DNA of 64,000 bases from Isoperla grammatica (lineage: Eukaryota; Arthropoda; Insecta; Plecoptera; Perlodidae): positions 11,010,292-11,074,291 of the forward strand of contig OX246739.1 of the NCBI GenBank assembly GCA_945910005.1, written 5' to 3'. Below are positions 36,982-47,339 of this stretch, piece by piece. Below the pieces are notes generated by a model. It searched no databases. It saw only the letters and a program-made list of their open reading frames with translations, and had not been told where the DNA came from. The stretch's first letter is position 1. Each line of letters opens with the position of its first letter. A program made the position numbers and the translations under genes.

Positions 36982-38676
36982 TGGTCCTGCCAGTATAAAC
37001 ACGAATCCCAATGTTGCCCTTTCGATGTTTTTCTTGAACGTTGTAATATTAAAACACATAAAACATCAGAGGGAGTCCCGTGTTTTGACTGGCAAGATAG
37101 AAAGAAGGAATTTAGAAAATATAAAATAATTTTTAAAAATAGTCTGCGAAGAAACGAGTGAAGCATTTCTTCAGAGAAGATTAATTTGTGGACTTTAAAG
37201 TGAATGAGACAATGATTCAATATGTATTATTAATGTTTATTACATGTTTTATTTGAAATAATGAATATAATTACACACTAGGCATACTCCAAGTTTGGTT
37301 TCGGGCTTCATTTCAACCAACAAAAGGACAACACCTATTATACAGTAATTAATTTCTGGTCAAGTTTGCCTCCAACAAAGGTTCGTTCTCCGCGTGTGGT
37401 CGCTATTAGTTACAGACTTGCCTTGTGTCAATTTAACCGTTGAATCCGAATGAAGCTGATTATGGGGTTGGTTTTAAACGTCTATCTTGACGGTATGCAT
37501 ACAACCTATATACACTGGAAGTTAATGAATCTGACGTCCGACCATTTGACACGTCTAGAATCGAAAGGGTTGTATAGTTAATTTACTAGGAATTTAATTC
37601 AAACCACACCTTAAATCCACATTTGGGTTTGCGCTCAAATGAGAAATTATATCAATAAAGCGATCGTAAGCTTTTGGTTCCTCTCATGAAGTCATACAAA
37701 TTTCAAACGGAACTCCTAAATGCGTCTGTTGTTTCAAAAATTATTATAGAGTTATGAAAGTACAATACAAATGTAAAGAAAATAGCTTTTTTAATCTATT
37801 TGAAACCATTTTGAATGGGACAGTACAGCAATCATTCCTAAATATAAGACATGTATATAAGTGTATTTATATTAGTAAATCACGTTAATAAAATGTACAA
37901 AACACACAATTGAGATATTAAAGTAAGCTTTTGTTTATCTTGATGCTTTATATCGACTCTGGCTTTATCGAACTCTCTAAGCACACATTCAATATCCGTT
38001 GTTACAATAGTTTTCAATAGATTCTATGAACTTTTCTTTCTTTGTATATCCGTTTTTCCTATGTGTGTATTTAACTTTATAGCAACGGAGTTTTCATATT
38101 TTCATTATTTCATTTTCAATTCTACAACCTTTTATAGGTCACAAACGGGAAAAATCTTCGTTGTTTTGCATTGTTAATATGAATACAGCCTCAAACTACC
38201 AACTTGCGCTGCTCATTGCCTTCTATTTACTTACACTGATTTGCTTACAACAAATAGAATAGAACTAGTCTCCATCCTGTTTGATTTAGTTAAACAATAT
38301 ATAATAAACAATGGATTTTCAATAAATTCAAGTGATTTTTTACTGTTAGTATACTCATAGTTAAATAAACGTATTGATATATTTACATTTTATTAGATCG
38401 ACATTGTAGTAGCTAGTCGTTATTTAAGTTTGGTTCAAGCTTTCAGTATTCATCTTCTAGTTAAAAATACTATTTTATGGAATCGTTTCACAATAAATAA
38501 TAAAGAGAAGACATTATTTAGATAAAACACGAGTAGACATCTTAAATTGAAGGGGTTGAACACAGCGAGCGACCTTGATTGTGAAATGAAACAATGAAAC
38601 GGATACGAGACCCAACGAATGTAATCAGTAATCACGCTCTCCTTGGCTAAAGTTTTTCAGACCGGCACGTAATGTT
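36982..38676. other. AT-rich intergenic DNA
   Basis: No gene. Short overlapping frames around 36957-37220 on both strands show no domain. Confidence 0.5.
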
Positions 38677-38713
38677 GGGGGTTGGTCGTGGGGGGGGGGA
38701 GGGGGAGGGGGAG
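38677..38713. repeat. G-rich tract
   Basis: Runs of 5, 9, 5 and 5 G separated by short spacers; a good G-quadruplex candidate. Confidence 0.85.
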
Positions 38714-39693
38714 ACTCCATGTACCGACGCTGGGGGAGATTAACGAACCGCGAGCCCTGACTTCAGTAAACGTAAAACTTTTTCACAGAGACACAGAGGA
38801 CACTCAGTGAAAGGAAAAGGAAAAAAAATCGAATAGAATAAACCCAGAAGCTAAAAAACAGATACGAAATACAAAGCGAGGGATACGAAGAGAGGGGAGA
38901 CGATGTTTCTTCTGTCGGAATGTTGTTTACGTTTGGTAAATACTTGCCCTTGGAATTGATGCCCGATGGAAGGTTTGCGTTGCTCTTCAAAAGAATATAG
39001 AATGCGGGCATCTTCGTCTTCGTCGTTTCGCAAATATATCCTAGAGGATTGCAGTTTAAATACACCCCTCATTAAATTATTTTTTCTTCTTATAAGATGA
39101 ACAAATAACTTGACAAACCTCCGTACTTTCAAGATATTGTAAACACTGTTAACTTTTGGTAATGTTACACAACGCATTTCGATCATTTACAAGAATCGAG
39201 TTAAGTATGATGTGACTTTATTTATGGGACAGACGCGGAAGATATAAGATGGGGATTAAAAATAAGAGGTTTAGGTAAAATGTTTGAAATGGTGTACTTC
39301 TATACAATATTGTAATAGATGAGAAGTTGATAGTTTGTAGATACTGCTAAAAGAAATAAAATCAGTTTCATTGTTTAAAATGAAGTTGAAAAATGAAGGA
39401 CAGTATATAGGGAATAAGAAGTTTTTAGTGTGGGATTTATGTGGCATGTTTTCATCTGCAATGTTTTTGTAAAAAATAAAATAAACCAAATGTATTATGT
39501 GTAAATGTTCATGTTGTCGTGGTTAGTCAGATATTTGTAACATTTTTAGTACGGTATAGTTTCTTAAAGGGATACCCGCGACGTTTTTCATTATCTCATA
39601 CGACGTCTTATCATGGTTTATACATATCATAAAGCAACACACAAACATATCTAGCCCTCATGGTTACGGACATATTTTGATTTTCTTTATGAA
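38714..39693. other. Intergenic DNA
   Basis: No gene. The 100- and 111-codon minus frames at 38763-39186 overlap each other and show no domain. Confidence 0.45.
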
Positions 39694-39715
39694 TGACGTC
39701 ACACGCGTGACGTCA
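39694..39715. promoter_or_regulatory. Double consensus CRE in a palindrome
   Basis: Two perfect TGACGTCA octamers (39694-39701 and 39708-39715) flank CACGCG, forming a nearly symmetrical 22-bp site. TGACGTCA is the consensus for CREB/ATF bZIP dimers. It lies about 175 bp upstream of an ATGGCG start context and donor-like site, so a promoter role is possible but unproven. Confidence 0.45.
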
Positions 39716-39799
39716 GTATGCACTCGCCTGTTAATAGGCTCGCGGCAGGCAGCTGCTATGTATCCACCATACAAAGTACAGTGTCCGAGAAAATATAGA

Positions 39800-39823
39800 A
39801 GTCTCACTATAAGTCTCACTATA
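39800..39823. repeat. Perfect 12-bp tandem duplication
   Basis: AGTCTCACTATA occurs twice in direct succession between the double CRE and the candidate start codon. Confidence 0.9.
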
Positions 39824-39888
39824 GAAGCGTACCTGTTTGTCTGCCCCTCTAAACGTACTCGTGTGTTTAGTGTTATCAAACTTTCAAG

Positions 39889-39913
39889 ATGGCGTACACA
39901 ATAAAGTATAAAA
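39889..39913 (+). CDS. Possible short first coding exon
   Basis: TTCAAGATGGCG gives a good start context (A at -3, G at +4) and resembles the AAGATGGCG element often found at animal transcription or translation starts. The frame reads MAYTIKYK and meets a donor-like site AAAA|GTAAGT at 39914. A double CRE lies upstream. The splice phase does not fit the candidate exon at 41.65 kb. No other exon was identified, so this may be chance. Confidence 0.15.
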
Positions 39914-40680
39914 GTAAGTAAACTGAACCTCAGCGCTGTTATCGAGCATTAACGACCTCACTAACGGATTCTCATCACTGGATGCAACCATCAACCCCCG
40001 GCTAGGTGAGCGGAGAATCAACCTAGGGCGAACTACGTCATCGTTATTACGGAAATAACAAACAAGACAACTATAATCGAAAAGTTTCCTATCTTACTTT
40101 TATTTCTGTTCCGTTTTCGACCTGATGTTCTAAAAAAAAAAAGTAAACATTGATTTTCTGAATTCGTCGCCTCTCTGTATAAATATCGTGGTGGGTTGGT
40201 TTGGTTGTTAGCTGCAAGGAAGTAAAGTTAAATGGGGTCATTGCGAAATATGGTTACTCGTTTTGTTTTACGAGACACCTCTTTTGCGCTTTACACTAGT
40301 TCTGTAGATGGAAGTCGGGCGGTGACTTGAGAATTCAGTTCTCTGTGACATGAAGAAGCCAGTTGATTACTTCGTCTAACGCTTAAGCCGTTAAAAGTAG
40401 GTTACATATTGTGACATTAAATGCAATACAGAATCCGGTTCGCTGTTAAAATGTTCATAACGTTAAGTATAATCTACGCTATGATGTTCTTTTCATTCGA
40501 ATATGCAATGTTTTACTTATCTTCCATAGTATACTAGGCCTAGGCTCAATATTGATAAAGTTATGCTCACGATAATGCAACGAAAAAGTTGTAAAAATTA
40601 CCTTAAATTGTTAAATCTTAATAAATCTAAGACGATATTAGTTTGAATTTTGAAATGGTGGCTAACTGGAAAACATCTAC
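39914..40680. other. Intergenic DNA
   Basis: No supported feature apart from a TAGGCCTA octamer at 40535-40542. Confidence 0.5.
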
Positions 40681-40720
40681 TCGGTTCGGCTCGGCTCAGC
40701 TCGGCTCGGTTCGGCTCGGG
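40681..40720. repeat. TCGGC/TCGGT pentamer array
   Basis: About eight units of TCGGC, TCGGT or TCAGC. A consensus CRE follows at 40738-40745. Confidence 0.85.
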
Positions 40721-40863
40721 ATGATTTTTCTTCTCTCTGACGTCACTTTACAGGACTGGCTGGGCTTTGCCATTGTATTCGCCTCGGTCCTGATTCTGTG
40801 ATGTCACTGCTGGAACACTGGTTCCGGGGCAGAGATATTTTAAAACAATACAAATACAATAAG

Positions 40864-40952
40864 ATTCATTCATTCATTCATTCATTCATTCATTCATTCA
40901 TTCATTCATTCATTCATTCATTCATTCATTCATTAAAAAAAAAAAAAAAAAA
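40864..40952. repeat. (ATTC)n microsatellite with poly-A
   Basis: Roughly 17-18 perfect ATTC units (40864-40934) followed by 18 A (40935-40952). The perfection suggests recent expansion or slippage. A 111-codon frame crossing it (40798-41133) gains its His/Ser/Phe/Ile repeat from this array. Confidence 0.97.
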
Positions 40953-41645
40953 CAGATGTCCGATCTACCTGAATCAGAGGTTGACAAACTTTTCAAATAT
41001 TAGTCCTGACGGTGAAGAGAGTTCGAGAAAGGAAGATACTGAGGTGGTGAGTTTTGCTCTACGGAAAATAAAGGGGGTTTTCATGACAGCCATTTTTATG
41101 ACCTTTTTTAATGAACCCAGGTCATGTGTTTAACGCGTAATTTGTGTTGAGTGGCACACGAGTACCACACGGCTTAGCCATTGTGCTCATTGTTAGCGGT
41201 CACACACTTAGTGCGTTTACTGGCGACTTGCAACGGACAAGGGGGTACGTAACAAGATGGACTGATGTATCTGCGTGATACTAAATACCGCCACAGTTGC
41301 TTACTAAGTTTTGTAACTTGCAATATCGAAACATATTATACTGGTAGTGTTTGTACGCAACACAATCGGCGACAGTGTTAGATTGTTGAAACTTTGAGTA
41401 TAGCTCTAGATTTTAGACGAAAGCACTTTTCAAACTGCGAATGAAAGTAGATTAGTTTTAAGTTTATTACTTCGTGAATTAAAGTAAGATGATAACCGTT
41501 CATATTTAATATAAATTCAAAGTTATTTGTTAAACGGTTTTTGTAAATATAGTTGGATAAATAGTTTTTGATTAAAAACTATCGAAATATAAAAGCAAGC
41601 TGTATGTAACTGTAAGTTATTACGTAAAGTATCATTATTGCAACT

Positions 41646-41882
41646 GTGTTTCTCTGCAGCAGAGATTTTCAAGTGAAACCTAAAACTTTTTTACGCATTT
41701 GTGAAAATGGTAGAAGAGCCGAGGCAAGTGTACGGCTTGAATTTCCGGTTAAGTTAAAAGAATGGCCCACTTTCTGTGAAGAGGTCAATTTGGATGTCGT
41801 TTGGGAAGAAGAACATCCACGTTGTATTCTTTTTCTCTTGGACGTTGATAGGAAGATGACTGTAAGCGAGGTCGTCGAGTGA
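41646..41882 (+). CDS. Weak candidate exon, unknown protein
   Basis: A 78-codon open frame that is unusually protein-like for this window: charged, with W and C residues (KEWPTFCEEVNLDVVWEEE) and no low-complexity runs. A pyrimidine-rich stretch ending in CTGCAG at about 41660, just inside the frame, could serve as an acceptor, and ACT|GTAAGC near 41860 as a donor. I recognise no domain, and the length is within chance for this sequence. Confidence 0.15.
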   Translation: MFLCSRDFQVKPKTFLRICENGRRAEASVRLEFPVKLKEWPTFCEEVNLDVVWEEEHPRCILFLLDVDRKMTVSEVVE

Positions 41883-42938
41883 CACGACCCGATGAGAGTA
41901 GGTCTGTATACGCTAAAACGGGGAATTAAGTTCGAGGGAAAAGGCTACTGGAGAATAGTTCCAGTGTTCAAACCACATAAAATGTACGTGAAAAGTAAAA
42001 AAATAAAAAGTTGTAATTATATAAATAATTATAAGCATTTGGCTTGGCGTAAATATAAGTGTATATACATGTAGGGTATCGTATGAGTCAAAACAATTAT
42101 GAGTGCATAAAACATCTGGTTCCGCGTAACTGTGTGTTAACATTTAATTTTGTGTAAAAAAATATTTACATGTGATCTCGTGTAAATAAGTTTAAACAAT
42201 GTGGTTTCGTGGTAGTAACATGAAAACTTCCAGTATTGTAGTCTGTAGGGTTGTAGGCCTACGTATTAATGAATTCATGTTTACGAAATAGCCGACACCA
42301 ATACTACCAACATAATATTCCATTATCTAGTTCTTACTACATTTACTTGAAATAGGTGCGTTAGGAAAAATGTACGACGTTTGGTTGGTTACCTGAAAAT
42401 TTCTTACACAACGGGCACAACTAACGTGTCTTGTGCGTGGAAGCCCGGTTTTACGAATTTATTAAAGAGCATTAGGAATCTGTTGACTTTCATTAAAACA
42501 GAGTGCATGAAAGTGGCAGTAGGTAAGAATCTAAGGACGGTATGAGACAGTTTACGTTACAACTAGTATGTAATAACATAATTCTTATAAGGAGACACAC
42601 TATCAACGTAGATGTGGATCCGAAGAGGTATTTTTTCAACTTCTTTTCCTCATGTTATATATTATGTATTTTCTTTTCGAATTGCCAACCTTCATGCTTT
42701 TGTCTTAATTTGATGTTAAAATGTTAAAAGTTATCCACTTAAGAAATTTTATGAAGAATGTATGTAATCCTGCTTGTTAATAATTTAATAAATTGTGTTT
42801 CTCCCAACAAAAAAAAAACAAAAAAACGTAGATGTAGAACATTGTCTCAACGAGCAATGCAGGTTAGGAACCTCACTCGTTCTCTCTCTCAAGGTAGAAT
42901 CGATCATCATCCACCCGGTTCAATACACGCGTATTAAG

Positions 42939-43186
42939 ATGACACCCGCAGACGAGTTCACGACACTTCTTGATGAACTGAGACTGACAGGTTCACTTCC
43001 ATCCCTACACAGCCAATACGACAACTCACCTCTTAAGATAATTGAAATCTAGAGTAGATGTTGTGCCCGTTTCGACTACAACAACCACTGCTTTCCGACC
43101 CGTTCTTCGACGAATATTTGAGCTCTGAACCCGATGCTAAGTGTGCACACAAACTTACTCCATGCTGTAGAGGATTCGCCCTCTGA
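42939..43186 (+). pseudogene. Two adjacent protein-like short frames, unknown
   Basis: A frame from Met at 42939 (MTPADEFTTLLDELRLTGSL...) stops at 43052. A second frame, shifted in phase, runs from Met 43058 to the stop at 43186 and contains QQPLLSDPFFDEYLSSEPD followed by a cysteine-containing end. The segment is richer in GC than its flanks and both frames have balanced composition. They could be a decayed coding exon with a shift, or chance in GC-richer DNA. No family is recognised. Confidence 0.15.
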
Positions 43187-45808
43187 CTAAGGCAAAGTCG
43201 AGGTTTAGGCCTAATCCTGTTTATAATTTGCGCTTTGAGTGACATGTTTGTGTTAGGCTGGTGGCTAAGCGCGGTGCCTCAACCACTCCCGAACAAATGT
43301 TAGCAGCCGCCAAAACCGAATTGTGTGGGTAGGTTGCTGCACAATAGCACTGCCTTGTCTTGGCTTGTGTCTATCTTGTGTCTATCTTCAAACGCACACT
43401 TGAGAGGGGGAACACTTAGTTATAAACATTTCGTGTAGTGAAACTTACAAAAATAATGTATTCCAAGGAAATAGAATATGCAGTAAGCATTGTATTTATA
43501 CCGTAAGCTCTCGTATTAAAGCTTCATAAAATTAAAAAACAAATATGTACAGGATGTTAGCTTGATAGTTATTGGTTTTAGACTCTTAAAAATAAATGCT
43601 GATAACAAGAAAATATATATTTGTCTAAACTGATCTAAGTCTACTTCCTTCCATATGAGATAAATTCACACGAGAGAATTTTAGGTAAATATGTTGCAAT
43701 AATTATATTTTATTCAATAAACACTATATATTTATTCCTGTTCTGATTTGGCTTACCAGAGTGTTTCAAGAGCTTTTCGCATGATCTAGCTTGTGCTATA
43801 TGAATAAAATATAGAACGTGGAATATAATCTGCTTTGTAAGTTGTAACTATACCAATCAGAAAAATTTATTCTAGAATTTGTCATAAACTCTGTACTATT
43901 ACATAGATTATAAATATAAGTTTATTTTGTAATTATGTTTTTTTTTGCATTTTTACATTTTTTGATTCTAAACTGAATTCATCGATTTCATAATATTATA
44001 AAAGTTCATTGAATCGAACCCAAGGCCAGCTGCAGTACTAAACTGTATTTTTGGTGGATGAGTTACTGGCCCTCGTATTTGTGTGTGTTATGTGAATATA
44101 ATTGATAAAAACAAGTTAATTGCTTTCCGTCTAGGTTTAGGTTTTTGACAGACTACCCTCGTCCTATAATAGAAGTGTTCTCCCGTTCCTGTGTAATTGT
44201 TCCAGAGGTAAATCAAACAACGCGAACATCAGACACCCAATCAGGGAGAATGTCAATATTTGCAATTCTGAGGCATCGTAAATGACAATTTTAATTATTA
44301 CAGAATTCCAAAACGAGAATCTCTGCGACAGCAAATTACGTCGGGTGACAGTTAAGCGAAATGCTGGGTGGCTGTTTTCGTTGTGTCACAAAACAGCGCC
44401 GTCTTGTTAGCACAATGTAAACTTGTCTGTCTGGCTAGATGTTTACATGTCAAAACGTAGCTTCCTTAGTTTCTCGACTAATACCAATCGCCCGCTGTTC
44501 GCACGCTTCTCAATCACGCCAGTGTGTGTATGTGGGTACTGACAGCGTGGAAGACTCTACCAGCAGTTGTTTACATTGCCATAGATATGAATATGAAATC
44601 TGTCGTTATGCTACCATCGATGTATTTTTTTTTCTTTTCTAGTGAGCACACGGGAAATATATTTTATTTTACCGTTATTGTAACACACAATGTGTTACGT
44701 AAATATAAACATCGTATAATATTGAATACGTGGTTCTTACGAGAAAGTGGTTGTGGGCCAGCAAAGCAATGAATTTAAATACTTTTTAATTTTGTTTTTA
44801 TTGTTTTACTGTAATTCTTTCAATAATTTAGAACTAAATAATTATTGAAATGACTTTCGTAACAATTACAATAATTTACAGTTTTTAATATCGTTGTTTA
44901 GCTGACACGAACAGGATTCTGCGTAGGAAAAAGTATAATTGCCGTGTGCTCACTAGAGAAAAAATGCGTTAAAAAAGCCTTAAAGCTATATCAATAAAAT
45001 ACCATTAACTTTTCGTGGTACCCAATATTACCCAATACGCATGGTGAATCGTCAACAGTTAAATCTGCCCACTCTACCAACCCTATATACATGATCGCAC
45101 AAAATCTCGTTCATGTTATATAATATCATTAAGGGATTACACCGTCACTGCAGTAAAAACAAAACTGACAAAAAACATCCCCTGCACTCTCTTTCGCCAT
45201 AGATCGTGTTAAGCTTTGGATTAATTAGAAAACCAATTCGTATCTGTTGGGAAGTGATTTTGTATGGGCTTCAATTTACCCTCTCTAATTCAGTGTTAAA
45301 TCACAAAAGTACGAAGCCACATGTCCGCATGATGTCAGCTATTTTTCAAGCTTCACTGTTATCTTAGCCTACATTGCAATCTATGCATGGCTTCTATTGG
45401 TGCACGCGTGTTGCTTCGTTGTTTCTATCAGATTAAACAGATTACCTTAACAGATTTACGACTGAAGCAAAGTATTTCTTTGGTAGGCTATAGTCAACTT
45501 CACTCCGTCGTATAATGTAACACACTTCAAACCATGATTAAGCTTCGAAAGAAAAATATTTTTTTTTTCAATGTTGCAGTTAATGTTATAATCAAATTCT
45601 TAAAATCGTTCGCTTGCGATTTGTTTTGCTTTCATTGAGTTGATTTATGTAACTACCGTGTTTAGGAGATATTTGCAGTCTCATCGCAATGTTAATAATA
45701 AATAAATATAAAATAATAAATAATGTAAGAATTAAAATAAATAAAAATGTAATGTAAGTTATTTAATGTAAGTAAATGAAAGTTATTTAAAGAAATTAAT
45801 GGAATGCA
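43187..45808. other. Gene desert, AT-rich
   Basis: No gene. It includes a TAGGCCTA octamer at 43206-43213 and an A/T-rich (AAAT)-like tract at about 45699-45755, which could be a retroelement tail. Confidence 0.5.
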
Positions 45809-45883
45809 TCGTAACTCTGTGGTGTGTGAATGTATTCTTGCGTCCAATGCAGAAGGTCCAGTGTTCGATTCCTGGTTCGGCCT
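45809..45883 (+). mobile_element. tRNA-like SINE head or fragment
   Basis: A B-box-like GTGTTCGATTCC at 45861-45872, with a stem-like CCAG..CTGG around it, lies about 45 bp after an A-box-like CTCTGTGGTGTG. This matches the internal RNA polymerase III promoter layout of tRNA-derived SINEs. The acceptor and anticodon parts do not form a proper tRNA, so it is not a functional tRNA gene. Confidence 0.45.
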
Positions 45884-45970
45884 TGGATAACAAACTTCCG
45901 TATCTACGATATGATACTGATTTATATGCAAACGGTTACTTTAAAACAGTCATAGCACATTAGCACATAA

Positions 45971-46010
45971 ATGCATTAAATGCATAATTCAAATGCATAA
46001 TCGCATAAAT
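45971..46010. promoter_or_regulatory. Cluster of ATGCAT-type sites
   Basis: Three ATGCAT hexamers (45971, 45980 and 45993) with flanking TAAAT, TAATTCAA and CGCATAAAT occur within 40 bp. Such words resemble POU/octamer half sites. It may be simple drift of an AT-rich repeat. Confidence 0.2.
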
Positions 46011-47321
46011 AGTGAAATATTCGCACTGTAAATCCGTTCTTATATAACTGAGCGTGTAAAAGAAAAAATACGAATTGATTATTCATTGATTTAAACTTAA
46101 GTTTCATGGGGCACTAGTGCATAGTCGTAAGCATTAAACAGGTGTTCAATGATGTGTTATACTTCATTGCCTAGGATACACTTGAAGTGAGAATCTTAAT
46201 GTATAAGACACGTTTTCTTTCTCTCTAAGCAAAGAATTTTTCAACGGCTTAGCTAAATCCTGGTAAAAATAAAAAAAATTGTTTTCCAAGAAAAGCACTG
46301 GGGCGGGGGAATTGCCATGGCACGAGCTAGGCCTATTTGCAAACATTGCACGTGTGGCCTAATATTCTAATAATACAATGATATTTTATCGATACTCGAC
46401 ATTGGAATGAATGTATCTGAGGACTTTTCTGTTCCCAACCCGACTTTTGTGTTGGTTTTCTTCAAAGGAAGGAGGTTGTTTTCGTATTTACAAGAGAAAG
46501 ATTTTAACGAAGGCCTTCCTCGTTGAAGTCCATGCAACTTTTATACATTTCAGGGGAAAAAGTTAAAGAAACATCTAGCGTCCTCTGAACTGCAAATATT
46601 TTATGTTGGTGACCATCTTATTTCTCAAGGTAAATATACGCCAACTCAGCTTCTGTCATATAAATTATGGAATAATTATATTCCCTTTGATGTCTTCTTA
46701 CTAATGTACCGTAGAATGATAAAGTGACTGTTATGAACCATAATAATATTTTCCTCCCCGTCTTAGTTACACGTTTTGGCTGCTTATGCTCAACTTGACT
46801 ACAAATTTTCATGTTATCAAATAAAATTACGAATATAATGCATATGAAATAAATAGTTACCAGTTTTCTGGTTTGCGATTGTCAGAAACTTCCCCACTAA
46901 CAATTCCGCAAGTGAGCATTCATATGAATGCGTTCCAAAGCCCCGGAGCGCTCATAGCCACCTTTCATCGCAAAATGTCGTTTTACGGTTTTATACGCAG
47001 TCAGGAACTCAACGGTAAAACTCATCATGTGGGTTGTAGCGTTATATTTCAGTTGCCAATTCTGGCTTCAAGAGGTCGGGTTTATGATTTCACTTCAATT
47101 ATCTCAAATCGAGATGGAATGGGTCGGTAGTTCAGTTAGCACGTAACAGGAAAATCGTTCCGAGTTTCATTTTAACTTTGGTTGGGGAAACTCGCCCCAA
47201 CTTCATTTAGTCCCGGCTCGTTATTCTCGTTTCAGCAGGTGTAATTTTCGAGTTGTAGTTGGGGTTGGAGTTGGCAGTGCGGCCGTGGACGTAATTCCGG
47301 TGGGTGGTGGAAGATGTCTGT
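46011..47321. other. Intergenic DNA
   Basis: No gene. A TAGGCCTA octamer is at 46328-46335. An 85-codon frame at 46873-47130 shows no domain. Confidence 0.45.
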
Positions 47322-47339
47322 GGGGGGGGGGGGGGGGGG
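47322..47339. repeat. Poly-G tract
   Basis: Eighteen consecutive G within a GC- and CpG-richer segment (about 47200-47460). Confidence 0.95.

Noticed and set aside
40798..41133. 111-codon frame with Ser-Phe-Ile-His repeats
   Set aside because: The repeat is the (ATTC)n microsatellite plus a poly-A lysine run.
44131..44150. TAGGTTTAGGTTT resembling telomeric repeat units
   Set aside because: Only two imperfect units; too short for an interstitial telomeric array.
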